Shown here in pieces: positions 9,817-23,574 of a stretch of 64,000 bases of DNA (within the stretch, counting starts at the first letter, position 1; each line of letters opens with the position of its first letter). The translations under genes were made by a program, and so were the position numbers. Source of the DNA: Lentisphaeria bacterium (GTDB lineage: Bacteria; Verrucomicrobiota; Lentisphaeria; Victivallales; Victivallaceae); assembly GCA_022009855.1 (NCBI GenBank), contig CP091727.1, forward strand, positions 930,001-994,000, in the 5' to 3' direction. The notes under the pieces are model-generated. The model ran no database searches. It saw only the letters and a list, made by a program, of their open reading frames with translations, and was not told the DNA's origin.

Positions 9817-10839
9817 ATGGAACAAAAAGACATTCAGCTTCTTCAGGAACAGGTTCGGATCCAGGCGGCGCCGCTCCAGCTCATCAAGACCGAAATGGGG
9901 CGGATCATCGCCGGCCAGGAGAAACTGATCGACCGGCTGCTGCTTGCGCTGATCTCCGACGGCCACGTGCTGCTCGAAGGGGTGCCGGGGCTGGCAAAAA
10001 CCCTGGCGGTGAAGACGCTGGCGCAATCGCTGAACGGCACGTTCTCCCGACTGCAGTTCACCCCCGACCTGCTCCCGGCCGACGTCATCGGCACGCGCAT
10101 CTACAACGCCGACACCCACGAATTCTCGACCCGGATCGGGCCGGTCTTCGCCAACATCGTGCTCGCCGACGAAATCAACCGCGCCCCGGCCAAGGTGCAG
10201 AGCGCACTTCTGGAGGCGATGCAGGAGAAACAGGTCACCATCGCCGGCGAGTGCTTCAAGCTCCCGGCGCCGTTTCTGGTGATGGCCACCCAGAATCCGA
10301 TCGAGCAGGAGGGAACCTATCCCTTGCCGGAGGCGCAACTCGACCGCTTCATGTTCAAACTCCGCGTGAGCTATCCCTCCCGCGGTGAAGAGGCGGCGGT
10401 GGTCAACCGCATGGCGCATCCGGCCCCGTCGCTCAACGCGATCGCGGTCGCCAAACTCGACGACATCATGGCCGCCCGGGAACTGGTGGACAAAATCTAC
10501 ATCGACGAAAAGATCATCGAATACATTCTCGATCTGGTGATCGCGACCCGTCCAGGCTGCCGGTCGGAGCTCTCCAGCCGTCAGCAGGGAGTCCGCCTGG
10601 AGGAGCTCGACGGGCTGATCAGCTTCGGCGCTTCGCCGCGTGCATCGATCGCGCTGGCGCTGGCGGCCCGCGGCGCGGCGCTGCTCGAAGGGCGCGCCTA
10701 CGTGCTGCCGCAGGATGTCAAGGAGATCGCGCCCGACGTGCTCCGGCACCGCATCGTGCTTTCCTATGAGGCGGAAGCGGAAAACATCGACTCCGACACC
10801 GTGATTCAGCGGCTGCTGGCCGAACTGCGCACGCCGTAG
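9817..10839 (+). CDS. MoxR-family AAA+ ATPase
   Basis: 340 residues with Walker A GVPGLAKT (55-62), Walker B IVLADEIN (114-121), sensor 1 in MATQNP and the MoxR signature NPIEQEGTYPLPEAQLDRF. MoxR ATPases are thought to act as chaperones for partner VWA-domain proteins, and such a VWA protein closes this operon. The frame is intact with a strong ribosome binding site (GAGGAGG). First gene of a four-gene MoxR/DUF58/membrane protein/VWA operon of the Bat (aerotolerance) type. Confidence 0.93.
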   Translation: MEQKDIQLLQEQVRIQAAPLQLIKTEMGRIIAGQEKLIDRLLLALISDGHVLLEGVPGLAKTLAVKTLAQSLNGTFSRLQFTPDLLPADVIGTRIYNADTHEFSTRIGPVFANIVLADEINRAPAKVQSALLEAMQEKQVTIAGECFKLPAPFLVMATQNPIEQEGTYPLPEAQLDRFMFKLRVSYPSRGEEAAVVNRMAHPAPSLNAIAVAKLDDIMAARELVDKIYIDEKIIEYILDLVIATRPGCRSELSSRQQGVRLEELDGLISFGASPRASIALALAARGAALLEGRAYVLPQDVKEIAPDVLRHRIVLSYEAEAENIDSDTVIQRLLAELRTP

Positions 10840-10900
10840 TGCGGCACATGCTCCAGCGTCCGGAAACTGTGGAATCATTCGCGGGAATGGAGGTTCACTC

Positions 10901-11784
10901 ATGCTGCCGCCAGAAATAGCCAAACAGATACACCTGCTGGATATCCGCACCAACCGGGTGGTCGACGAGATCACCGGCGGCGCCTACCGCAGCGTGTTCA
11001 AGGGGCGCGGCATCGAATTCGACGAGGTGCGCGAATACACCCCCGAAGATGATGTGCGCGACATTGACTGGAACGTGTCGGCCCGGATGGGGTCGCCCTA
11101 TATCAAAAAAATACATCGAGGAACGAGAGCTGACCGTACTGCTGCTGGTCGACGTATCGGCCTCCGGCGCCTTCGGTTCGGCGGAGAAGACCAAGCGGCG
11201 GACCGCGGCGGAGCTCGCGGCGCTGCTCGCCTTCAGCGCCGGGCGGAACGGCGACAAGGTCGGGCTGATGATGTTCAGCGACCGGATCGAGCTCTACGTT
11301 CCGCCGAAGTCCGGCCGCCGCCACACGCTGCGGCTGATCCGTGAGATGCTCGCCTTCGAACCCGCCTCGCCGGGGACGGATATTGCGATGGCCTTGAGGG
11401 AGACTGCGCAGATGCTCAAAAAAGAGAAGCGTCATCTTCCTGATCAGCGACCTGATTTCGGAGGAGTCCTTCGAAGCGAGTCTCAAGATTCTCAACCGCA
11501 AGCACGACTGCATCGCGCTTCAGATTTTCGACCCGGTCGAACATCGCTGGCCGTGCACCGCGCCGGTGGTGGTCGAGGACGCCGAAACCGGGCAGCTTGT
11601 CAGTTTCGGCGGCGGGACGCGCGACCTGAAGAAACTTGACCGGGCACTCGACGAACAGCGGGCCGCGCGGCGGGAGATCTGCCGCCGCGCCCGGGTGGAT
11701 CTCGTCGAGATCGAGAGCGGTCAGGATGTTTTGCGCCCGGTGGTCGAATTCTTTTCGCGCCGCCGTGAACGCATGAGCCATTGA
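10901..11784 (+). CDS. DUF58 protein of the Bat operon (frame breaks)
   Basis: DUF58 family protein of about 294 residues. YRSVFKGRGIEFDEVREY and the following DIDWNVSARMG are the family hallmark. A VWA-like core follows with VDVSASG (degenerate MIDAS) and FLISDLISE. Two frame breaks, each cured by removing one A: A7 at 11105-11111 and A6 at 11418-11423. The next gene begins only 9 bases after its stop, so expression is coupled. The role is inferred from context: a partner of the MoxR ATPase. Confidence 0.85.
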
Positions 11785-11793
11785 GGTGCCGCC

Positions 11794-12767
11794 ATGAAAC
11801 GTCTTTTTACTGTATTCTGGAGCGACGGTCGCGGCGGTGATTGTGCTCGCCGTGCTCGTCGTCGGGAGCGGATATCTGTATTCGCTCCGGCTGACCGCTC
11901 CGGCGGAGGTGCCGGGGATTGCGACGCTCGTCCCCGCGGAAGGAATTCATCTGGGGTCCACCGTCCGCGCATCGGTCGAGCTGGAGTTGCCGCTCTTCCG
12001 CCGGGTGAACAAGGTGGTCGCCGAACCCGGCGACGGAGCGACGCTGGTGGGAGAACCGGAGATCGACCGGGGCGGCTGGAGGTGGTCGCGTCAGGTGTGG
12101 CGGATTGCCGCCGAACTTCGTCCCTTCCGGCCGGGAACCGTTCAACCGGGGGTGCTCACGCTGGAACTTTCGCCCGAGAAATCAGGCGGGGAACCGGTGC
12201 TCTTCACCGTGACCATTCCGGACTTTTTCCGCCGGTGCGGCGAAGGTCGCCCCCAATGCGGAACTGCAGCTTGCCGACGCCGTCACCGTGACGAAATCGG
12301 CTGTTTCGAACCGGCTCTGGTGGCTGCTGCTGATTCCGGCGGCACTGCTGATCTGGTTCCTGTGGCGCCGCCGCCGGAAACGGGCGCCGGAACTGCCGCC
12401 GTGGGAGAGGGCGATGCTCGCGCTTCACGCGCTGCGGGGCGAACTGCGCGACCACCGGATTCCGCTGGAAACCGGTTTCGTGCGGCTCACCGACCTGGTG
12501 CGCAGCTATCTGGAAACCCGGTTTGAGATTCCGGCCTCCACCCGGACGACGCCGGAGTTTCTCGCCGAACTCAACAGCCGGACCAGTCCGCTGCCGGAGG
12601 CGCAGCGGCCGTTCCTGCGCGATTTCATGACCGCGGCCGACCAGGTGAAGTTCGCCAAGGCGCCGCCCAGCGGGGAGCTGCTCGACGATGCGCTTTCGCG
12701 TGCCGAAGAGCTGGTGGAGAGCACCCGCATCCGCCCGGAGGAGTCCGTCGGAGGAGGTGAAAAATGA
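11794..12767 (+). CDS. Bat-operon membrane protein (frame breaks)
   Basis: About 324 residues. After removing one T from T5 (11804-11808), the N-terminus is a basic start plus a hydrophobic helix (TVAAVIVLAVLVVGSGYLY), followed by a beta-rich extracytoplasmic domain of ~140 residues. After removing one T from T5 (12224-12228), it continues into a second membrane helix (LWWLLLIPAALLIWFLW), a basic stop-transfer and a cytoplasmic helical domain. This two-helix layout is typical of the small membrane component found between DUF58 and VWA genes in MoxR operons. Its stop overlaps the next start by 4 bases. Confidence 0.7.
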
Positions 12768-13789
12768 TGGAATTCGCTTATCCCTGGGTACTGCTGCTTC
12801 TGCTGCTTCTGCCGCTGATCGGCTGCTATCTGGTATACTGGAGGAAGCGCCCGTCGATCGTGGTTTCGACCGCGGTCCCCTTCCGGGGAGTGCGTGCCCG
12901 GCGGCGGCCGACCTTTCCACAGCTCTGCATGCTGTTCGGCGCGGCGGTGCTGATCGTCGCGCTGGCGCGGCCCCGCTACGGAGACGAAAAGGTGATGATC
13001 CGCTCGCAGGGAATCGATATCATCCTGGCGGTGGATATGTCCGGGAGCATGCAGGCTTTCGACGTTCCGCAGAGCATCACCAGCGGCAGTCAGCTCGCCC
13101 GGGCGGTCAATGCCGGAGAGGTGAAAAACCGGCTCGAAGTGGCAAAGGATGAAATCCGCCGCTTCATCGAGGCGCGGCCCAACGACCGAATCGGACTTAT
13201 CGGCTTCGCTCAGCTCGCCTACAGCCTCGCGCCGCCGACGCTGGACCACGCCTGGCTGCTCGCCCACCTCGACCGGCTCGAACCGGGAATGATCGGCGAC
13301 GCCACCGGAATCGCTTCGCCGCTCGCTTCCGGCGTCAACCGGCTGAAGAAGTCTGACGCGCCCCGGCGGGTGCTGGTGCTCTTCACCGACGGGCGCAACA
13401 CCGCCGAAAACCGGCTCACTCCGGAACAGGCGGCGGCGCTGGCCAAGGAATTTGACGTGGTGATCCACACCGTCGGCATCGGCAGTCGCAACGCCTTCTT
13501 TCTGGTGAACGGCTTCGGCGGCTCCCGCTTCGAACGCATACAGGATGAATTCGACGAGAAGCTGCTGCGGTCGCTCGCGGAGATCACCGGCGGCAGTTAC
13601 TTCCACGCCGCCGACGCCGACGGCATGAAACAGGTGATGGACCAGATCAATCAGCTGGAAAAAACCACCATCGAACAGCCGAAATACATCGAATTCCGGG
13701 AGTACGCTCCCCGCCTTGCGCTGGTGGCTCTCGGGCTGCTGCTGCTCGGCTTCATCGCTGACACCACCTGGTGCATGCGGCTGCCCTGA
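12764..13789 (+). CDS. VWA-domain membrane protein, BatA/BatB type
   Basis: 341 residues. Two N-terminal membrane helices (about 7-25 and 53-69) precede a von Willebrand factor A domain with a complete MIDAS: DMSGS (91-95), a downstream Thr in GDATGI, and LFTDGRN. A third helix lies near the C-terminus (LALVALGLLLLGFIAD). This is the BatA/BatB topology with the VWA domain outside the cytoplasmic membrane. It is intact, starts in a 4-base overlap with the preceding gene and ends the operon. A second Bat VWA protein and BatD are not found here. Confidence 0.9.
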   Translation: MMEFAYPWVLLLLLLLPLIGCYLVYWRKRPSIVVSTAVPFRGVRARRRPTFPQLCMLFGAAVLIVALARPRYGDEKVMIRSQGIDIILAVDMSGSMQAFDVPQSITSGSQLARAVNAGEVKNRLEVAKDEIRRFIEARPNDRIGLIGFAQLAYSLAPPTLDHAWLLAHLDRLEPGMIGDATGIASPLASGVNRLKKSDAPRRVLVLFTDGRNTAENRLTPEQAAALAKEFDVVIHTVGIGSRNAFFLVNGFGGSRFERIQDEFDEKLLRSLAEITGGSYFHAADADGMKQVMDQINQLEKTTIEQPKYIEFREYAPRLALVALGLLLLGFIADTTWCMRLP

Positions 13790-13801
13790 CCGAAACGCGT
13801 C

Positions 13802-14351
13802 TCACGGGAGGAGGAGCGAAAGCATCTCCTCCCCGGAGGAGAGTTCACGCACCGAAAGCCGTCCTCCGTCGAGCAGACCGAACGACGGGGATTTCCCCCT
13901 TGGGCAGAGAGATCGAGCCGGGATTAAAGGCGATCAGCCCGTCGGCGCAGGTTTCGAGACAGGGGATGTGCGTATGCCCGAATGCCAGCACGGAACCGGA
14001 GCCGATTGGCGGCGGCGTCGCCGGATTCCAGTGGTGTCCGTGGGTGAGAAAGAACTTGTGCCCCTCCGCCATCAGCGTGGAGAAATCCGCCATCAGCGGA
14101 AACTCCAGCATCATCTGATCCACCTCGGAGTCACAGTTGCCGCGGACGGCAACGATCTTCTCCCGGAGCGGATTGAGCAGTCCGGCCACCCGCTGCGGCG
14201 CGTAATCCGGCTTGAGCGGATTGCGGGGCCCGTGGTACAACACGTCGCCGAGCAGTACCAAAAGTTCCGGCTTCCACCGGTTCTCCCATTCCAGCAGTTG
14301 TTCCACGCTCTCCGGCGAGCCGTGCACATCAGAAAAAAAGAGAATTTTCAT
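13802..14351 (-). CDS. YfcE-type metallophosphodiesterase (frame break near C-terminus)
   Basis: Calcineurin-like phosphoesterase of about 182 residues. The metal-binding blocks occur in order: D-x-H in FSDVHGS, GDVLYHGP, GNCDSE, THGHHW and GHTHIP. This matches the MJ0936/YfcE family of small cyclic-phosphodiester hydrolases. After SLPKGEIP the frame is lost; removing one C from the C4 run (coding strand of 13887-13890) gives a normal tail (SFGLLDGG...) ending at 13802. Start ATG 14351. It converges closely with the Bat operon, leaving 12 bases. Confidence 0.82.
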
Positions 14352-14374
14352 CGGATGATCCTTTCCAGGGGAAT

Positions 14375-15004
14375 TCACTTCGACAGGACGGTGCGGAGAA
14401 TCGCTTCCGCGATCTCCCGTTTCGGCGCCGGCCCGAATTCGAACCGCCGCCCGTCCGCTCCCAGCAGCGACACCGCGTTGTCCGGCGAGCCGAAACCGAT
14501 GTCGCACCGGCTCACATCGTTCGCCGCGATCCAGTCGAGATTCTTCTTCGCCAGTTTCCCGGCGGCGTTGGCGATCAGGTCATCGGTTTCCGCCGCGAAA
14601 CCGACCAGAATCTGTCCGGGACGCTTCCGCGCCCCCAGCGAGGCGAGAATGTCCTCAGTCCGCTCCAGTTCGAGCACGAGGTTCCCCGGCTGCTTCTTCA
14701 GTTTCCCGGCAAACGCCGTCACCGGGCGGTAGTCCGCCACCGCGGCCGCCATGATGACCAGTCCCATCTCCGGCGACGCCGCCAGCACCGCTTCCGCCAT
14801 TTCCCGGGCGGACTCCACCCGGACCAGCCGCACCCCTTCCGGCGCGGCGAGCGAAACCGGCCCGGAGACCAGCGTCACATCGTGCCCCATGGCATGCGCC
14901 GCTTCCGCCAGCGCATACCCCATCTTCCCGGTGGAACGGTTCGAGAGAAAACGGACCGCATCGATCCGTTCGCGGGTCGGCCCCGCCGTAATCAGCACAC
15001 GCAT
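14375..15004 (-). CDS. coaB: Phosphopantothenate-cysteine ligase (CoaB domain alone)
   Basis: 210 residues matching only the CoaB half of the bifunctional CoaBC protein: LITAGPTRERIDAVRFLSN at the N-terminus, the ASN motif variant AAND, and the dimer motif region KLKK. It catalyses the CTP-dependent joining of cysteine to 4-phosphopantothenate in coenzyme A synthesis. The CoaC decarboxylase half is missing here and must be encoded elsewhere. ATG 15004 is chosen as the start because homology begins there. It is preceded on the same strand by the epimerase gene. Confidence 0.85.
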   Translation of the reverse strand: MRVLITAGPTRERIDAVRFLSNRSTGKMGYALAEAAHAMGHDVTLVSGPVSLAAPEGVRLVRVESAREMAEAVLAASPEMGLVIMAAAVADYRPVTAFAGKLKKQPGNLVLELERTEDILASLGARKRPGQILVGFAAETDDLIANAAGKLAKKNLDWIAANDVSRCDIGFGSPDNAVSLLGADGRRFEFGPAPKREIAEAILRTVLSK

Positions 15005-15047
15005 GGCATCACCTCCGACAACCGCTTCTCCGCCGCGCGTCCCGCTC

Positions 15048-16013
15048 TTACGCCTTCGACAGCGAGCGGCTGACATCGTCGATGATCTGTTCGAGGGAGT
15101 ATGCCGGCTGCCAGCCGGTGAGCGAATGAATCCGCTCCGTATCGGGCATCCGGCGGCGCATATCCTCAAACCCTTTTTCGTAGGCCTTCTCGTAGGGGAT
15201 CTGTTCGATGATCGATGAACTCTTCGTCCGTTCGATCACCAGTTCCGCCAGCTGGCGGATGGTGACCGAGCGCTGACTGCCGATGTTGAAAACACCGCCC
15301 CAGGTATCCTCGCGGGGCAGCAGCAGGAGAAGAGCCCGGACTACGTCAGCGACGTGGCAGAAGCAGCGGGACTGCTCCCCGTCCCCGTACACCTGCAACG
15401 GTTCGTTGCGCAGGGCGCGCCCGACGAAGCGCGGCACCACCATGCCGTACCGTCCGGTCTGACGGGGACCGACGGTATTGAAGAAACGCACCACCGTGCC
15501 AGGCAAACTGGAGGAGCGGTGAAACGCCATCAGCAGAAATTCATCCAGCAGCTTGCTGCAGGCGTAACTCCAGCGGGAGTTGAAAGGGGAGCCGATAATG
15601 AGATCGTCGGTTTCAGAGAACTTTGCCTGCGTGGATTTTCCGTACACCTCGCTGGTGGAGGCGACCAGGATCCGACGGTGATGTTCCGCGGCGAGGCGGA
15701 GAATGTTCTCCGTGCCGTGAACATTGGTGAGAATGGTATGCACCGGATCGTGCACCACCAGTTCGACGCCGACCGCCGCGGCGAGATGGATCACCGCATC
15801 GCACTCCGGAATCAGCGATTTGAGAAGTTCGGTGTCGGTCACCACATCCGCTTCCATCACCCGCAATCCGGGATTCCCGGCAACGGCGGCGAGATTATCG
15901 CGGCTGCCGGTGGAGAAGTTATCCACAACGGTCACAGTCCCGCCGGAAGCCAGCAACGCCTCCGTAAGATGGCTGCCGATGAAACCGGCGCCGCCGGTGA
16001 TCAAATAGTGCAT
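15048..16013 (-). CDS. NAD-dependent sugar-nucleotide epimerase/dehydratase
   Basis: 321-residue extended short-chain dehydrogenase. GGAGFIGS (7-14) binds NAD; the catalytic set is Thr/Ser near 120 and Tyr150-x3-Lys154 (YACSK). FNTVGPRQTGRYGMVVPRF and the later YGDGEQSRCFCHVADV are typical of UDP-glucose 4-epimerase/UDP-glucuronate decarboxylase relatives. The exact substrate cannot be told from sequence. It presumably supplies a nucleotide sugar for envelope polysaccharide, in line with the nucleotide-sugar dehydrogenase at 33-34 kb. Frame intact. Confidence 0.88.
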   Translation of the reverse strand: MHYLITGGAGFIGSHLTEALLASGGTVTVVDNFSTGSRDNLAAVAGNPGLRVMEADVVTDTELLKSLIPECDAVIHLAAAVGVELVVHDPVHTILTNVHGTENILRLAAEHHRRILVASTSEVYGKSTQAKFSETDDLIIGSPFNSRWSYACSKLLDEFLLMAFHRSSSLPGTVVRFFNTVGPRQTGRYGMVVPRFVGRALRNEPLQVYGDGEQSRCFCHVADVVRALLLLLPREDTWGGVFNIGSQRSVTIRQLAELVIERTKSSSIIEQIPYEKAYEKGFEDMRRRMPDTERIHSLTGWQPAYSLEQIIDDVSRSLSKA

Positions 16014-16037
16014 GATGACTCTTCCCCTCTGAACAGA

Positions 16038-16855
16038 TTACGGATTTGACGGTGCAACGGCGGCATGGCGGAACTTCCGGAACAACGCCAGCACCGGGCC
16101 GGAAAGGATATAGAGCGTGACCAGCGCGGTCAGCGCATAGATCTGGAAGATGACGAGCAATACCAGCATCGCGATAAGCATCATCGCACGGCGGCGGTTG
16201 CGGCGCACTGAAACCAGCCATTTGCCGAAGTGGATGTAGGGGATAGGGCTGACCATCAACAGTCCGAGCACCGCCGCATAACAGGGAAGAATGAATGCGA
16301 CCGCATTGAGCCGGATTCCGGATTTGTAGGCGAAAACGACCGTCACGCAGATGGCCGCCGCCGCACCGGGCGAGGGCAGTCCGGAAAATTTCTCACTGCT
16401 CTTCTTCTCCAGAATGGCATGCACATTGTAGGTCGCCAGGCGAAGCGCGGCGCAGCCGAGATAGACCGACGAAAGGACATAGACGGCGATCTCCTGAGTG
16501 CGGTTCAGCTCCCAGTCCCGCAGGCTGTGGGTCATGATCGCCACTAGCGCCGCCGGAGCCACCCCGAAGGTGACCATGTCCGAGAGCGAGTCCATCTGGA
16601 GCCCGTGCATGCTTGCGGCATTGAAGATGCGCGCGGCGAAACCGTCGAGCGCATCGAACACCATCGCAAAGCAGATCACGACCGCGGCGACGGCGAAAAC
16701 GCCGAGGGCATCCCCCGGGTGAGATCGCGCTCATAAGCGCGCAACATGTAGAGAATCGCGGCGAAACCGCAGAGAGAGTTGCACAGCGTCAAGGAGTTCG
16801 GCACATATTTCAGCCAGCGCTGCGTCTGGATCAGTTCCCGGAACCGTTGTTTCAT
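16038..16855 (-). CDS. pssA: CDP-diacylglycerol-serine O-phosphatidyltransferase (frame break)
   Basis: Membrane enzyme making phosphatidylserine from CDP-diacylglycerol and serine. The CDP-alcohol phosphotransferase motif is visible as D-x3-G-x2-AR...G-x3-D-x3-D in DALDGFAAR and MDSLSD. About six membrane helices. The N-terminal ~60 residues, from ATG 16855 (VPNSLTLCNSLCGF), join the rest if one G is added to the G5 run (coding strand of 16712-16716). It directly follows psd (5-base gap), so the two steps to phosphatidylethanolamine are co-transcribed. Confidence 0.88.
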
Positions 16856-16860
16856 ACCCG

Positions 16861-17547
16861 TTACTCCTTCACTGTTGCCATGACGGTCTCGCCGCCGTAG
16901 ACCCGGTCGCCGACCTTGACGTTGATCTCAAAGCCGTCCACCGGCAGATAGAGTTCGGTGCGTGAACCGAATTTAATCATTCCGTAGACTTCCCCCTTGC
17001 GGAGTTTCCGGCCGGGATCGACCGGGCAGACGATCCGGCGGGCGATGGCGCCGGAAATCTGCCGGACTGCCAGTGGAAACCGTTTTCCGCCGGCGGTGGC
17101 GATCCCGGCAATCGTCATCGCCTCATTCCGTTTGGCGCATTCGCTGTTGCGGGCGTCGAGGTATTCCCCCTCCCGATAGAATTTGCTCTCAACCTCAAGT
17201 TCGGCGGGAGCGCGGTTGACATGCACATTGAGCACCGAAAGGAAGATGCCGATCCGGCGCGCCTTGCCGTCGAAGGGAGGAAAGTTGAAATCCTCCACAA
17301 CTTCGATATCCCGGACCACACCGTCGGCCGGACCGACCAGCACCGCCGGATCCGCAGGGATCGTCCGTGACGGATTGCGGAAGAACGCGGCGAAGGCCAG
17401 GAACAGCACCACCACAACACCCGCCACCGGCCAGCCCCATTCCGGGTGCCCGTGACGGATCAGATACCAGCAGCCGATCAGAATCACCAGGGTGATCAGT
17501 CCGGCAGTTCCCCACTCGCGCAATCCATATCGGGTCAAAGTCATCAT
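16861..17547 (-). CDS. psd: Phosphatidylserine decarboxylase proenzyme
   Basis: 228 residues, the short (PSD-A type) form. KFGSR holds the self-cleavage site Gly194-Ser195, which generates the pyruvoyl group. Upstream are ADGVV and the SVLNVHVNRAP signature, with an N-terminal hydrophobic hairpin (residues 13-55). Converts phosphatidylserine to phosphatidylethanolamine in the inner membrane. Frame intact. First gene of the psd-pssA pair. Confidence 0.93.
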   Translation of the reverse strand: MMTLTRYGLREWGTAGLITLVILIGCWYLIRHGHPEWGWPVAGVVVVLFLAFAAFFRNPSRTIPADPAVLVGPADGVVRDIEVVEDFNFPPFDGKARRIGIFLSVLNVHVNRAPAELEVESKFYREGEYLDARNSECAKRNEAMTIAGIATAGGKRFPLAVRQISGAIARRIVCPVDPGRKLRKGEVYGMIKFGSRTELYLPVDGFEINVKVGDRVYGGETVMATVKE

Positions 17548-17713
17548 AATCGATCCATCGCCTTTTCCTGTAATTTCAGTGAATTGAATAATATATACTG
17601 TCTGCCGTGGATTTACAACTTTTTCCGGAGGTAATTATCGCATGGTTTCGAAGCAGCGAAAAAGAACTCCTGCGCCCTTTCCCGTCCGCCAGGATTCTCC
17701 GGCTTCGAAGCAT

Positions 17714-17750
17714 AAAAAAACCTCCAGTTGTGTGCGAAGCAACTGGAGGT
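17714..17750 (-). terminator. rRNA operon terminator
   Basis: A perfect 10-bp stem, CCTCCAGTTG (17721-17730) with CAACTGGAGG (17740-17749), flanked by A7, which reads as a T tract after the hairpin on the minus strand. It lies immediately downstream of the 5S gene. Confidence 0.85.
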
Positions 17751-17756
17751 AAAAAA

Positions 17757-17873
17757 TTTCCGGCACCGTGCTACTCTCCCATAGTCAAATGTACAGTACC
17801 ATCGCCGCTGGAGTCCTTAACTACCGTGTTCGGGAAGGGAACGTGTGTTTCTACTCCGCTATGAGCACCGGAA
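17757..17873 (-). rRNA. rrf: 5S ribosomal RNA
   Basis: About 117 bases. The ends pair (TTCCGG with CCGGAA), and the conserved internal CGAACACGGTAGTTAAG-like segment is present on the minus strand. Last RNA of the operon, just before the terminator. Confidence 0.9.
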
Positions 17874-17974
17874 AAAAATACAAAGAAAGAAAATGTTGAA
17901 GCAAGTCTGAAGAAGACTCAGTTGAGACTAGCTTTTTTCTTATGGCTTTGTAATGAAGCGATAAGAAAAAAGGT

Positions 17975-20908
<2,934 letters not shown>

Positions 20909-21087
20909 ACCAAGAAACAATTGTCTACTTGTCTCTCAACATAAGTTGTCGATCACATCTTTTCAGATGCAACCTTTTTTCTTGCAGATTTCCTTCAAGA
21001 CATTTTCTTTAATTGTCAATCAACCCGCGGAACTCTCTCCGCAGCACCAATCTCTCGATCGGTAAATCTTTTCATAAAGTTTCAATA

Positions 21088-21164
21088 TGGTGGGCGTACT
21101 TGGATTTGAACCAAGGACCTCGTCCTTATCAGGGACGCGCTCTAACCAACTGAGCTATACGCCC
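21088..21164 (-). tRNA. tRNA-Ile(GAT)
   Basis: 77 bases including encoded CCA. Cloverleaf: acceptor GGGCGTA, D-arm AGCTCAGTTGG, anticodon loop CTGATAA (GAT), T-arm GGTTCAAATCC. It lies in the 16S-23S spacer as usual. Confidence 0.97.
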
Positions 21165-21400
21165 TTAAACCCCTTAAAAGTTGCCACCCTTCGCTCACGG
21201 CCGAACGTCGGCCTCGGGATGTCTCGCCGCGCTCGTTGGCGCGGCTCAATCAGGCTTGGGCTCCTTTTCCGGCATTCCGTCGGCTTCGCCGTACTCATGC
21301 CTGCGAGATTGGATGATGTCTGCCAGAATCGGCTCATACCCAATTGCCCGGCCCGTTATTTCCTGATCTTTCGATCAAGGTGCGACAACGGATTTGCCAC

Positions 21401-21477
21401 TGGTGGAGCCGAAGGGGCTCGAACCCTCGACATCCTGCTTGCAAAGCAGGTGCTCTAGCCAACTGAGCTACGGCCCC
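21401..21477 (-). tRNA. tRNA-Ala(TGC)
   Basis: 77 bases including encoded CCA. Acceptor GGGGCCG, anticodon loop TTTGCAA (TGC), T-arm GGTTCGAGCC. Transcriptionally it precedes or follows its partner inside the 16S-23S spacer in the order 16S, Ala, Ile, 23S, the reverse of the common Ile-Ala order. The 236-base stretch between the two tRNAs holds only short hairpins and no gene. Confidence 0.97.
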
Positions 21478-21664
21478 TTGAAACTTTATTAAATTTTCCA
21501 TCAACCGCGGGTTATTGCTCCGCACCCGTTTTTACGGGGATTGAACTTTGAATAGTGCGATGTTTCCTTTGATGCCGTTACCGGCACCCACATCCGGCGG
21601 CTTAGACGCCGGAGTTTAGCCATAACCATCGGATTTAGATCCCTTGCGGGAAGACCGAGGTTTG

Positions 21665-23180
<1,516 letters not shown>

Positions 23181-23309
23181 TAAATTCTTATCAGAGTGTC
23201 TGATTTAGCTTATTGTGATTTCTGTAGTAAACTACCTAATCTCAATGTAATTTTCAGGTTACATCGCACTATTCAATTTTCAATCAGCCCGCCGAAAAAA
23301 CGGTTCTTT

Positions 23310-23338
23310 AATATAGCACGCTTCAAAATCGAATGCAA
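23310..23338 (-). promoter_or_regulatory. rRNA promoter P3 (nearest to 16S)
   Basis: On the minus strand TTGCAT (23333-23338) and TATATT (23310-23315) with a 17-base spacer and TGC just before the -10. About 130 bases upstream of the 16S 5' end. Confidence 0.75.
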
Positions 23339-23400
23339 GCTCTATTTTGAACTTTTTTGAAGTTCTTCGCTGAACCTCAAACTCTCATTTTCAGCAACAC

Positions 23401-23421
23401 GCGTCTCTTTTGAGGCGCAAC
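23401..23421. repeat. GCGTCTC/GAGGCGC stem-loop, copy 1
   Basis: GCGTCTC and GAGGCGC can pair around a short TTTT loop (with one mismatch/wobble). It lies downstream of the middle rRNA promoter and is repeated at 23519-23539 with the same position relative to its promoter. Confidence 0.6.
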
Positions 23422-23429
23422 AGGGTTTT

Positions 23430-23457
23430 AATATAGCAGACTTTTTTACTCAGTCAA
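23430..23457 (-). promoter_or_regulatory. rRNA promoter P2
   Basis: On the minus strand TTGACT (23452-23457), 16-base spacer, TATATT (23430-23435), again preceded by TGC and followed by AAA. 120 bases from the P3 -10. Confidence 0.75.
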
Positions 23458-23490
23458 GCTCAATTTAAAACTTTTTTCGTTTTCTGAACC

Positions 23491-23505
23491 GAGACGTACC
23501 GTCTC
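23491..23505. repeat. GAGACG/CGTCTC hairpin between rRNA promoters
   Basis: Perfect 6-bp inverted repeat with a TAC loop. It lies upstream of promoter P2 and shares the GAGACG core with the two neighbouring stem-loops. Confidence 0.5.
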
Positions 23506-23518
23506 AATCCATCAGCTC

Positions 23519-23539
23519 GCGTCTCTTACGAGGCGCAAT
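23519..23539. repeat. GCGTCTC/GAGGCGC stem-loop, copy 2
   Basis: Same stem as copy 1 with a TTAC loop. It follows promoter P1 at the same distance, showing that promoter and stem-loop were duplicated as one unit of about 120 bases. Confidence 0.6.
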
Positions 23540-23546
23540 GGGATTT

Positions 23547-23574
23547 AATATAGCAGTGTTTTTCCAACTCGCAA
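23547..23574 (-). promoter_or_regulatory. rRNA promoter P1 (most distal)
   Basis: On the minus strand TTGCGA (23569-23574), 16-base spacer, TATATT (23547-23552). 117 bases from the P2 -10. The whole 23181-23691 interval contains only this promoter array and AT-rich leader; no gene is seen. Confidence 0.75.

Noticed and set aside
9787..10974. A long minus-strand open frame opposite moxR
   Set aside because: It is the antisense of a highly conserved ATPase gene; high GC content gives such shadows. The same applies to the long antisense frames opposite gyrA, metG, hppA and the mannosidase.
21165..21400. A gene between tRNA-Ala and tRNA-Ile
   Set aside because: Only short hairpins are present; open frames are small, lack ribosome binding sites and run into the tRNAs.
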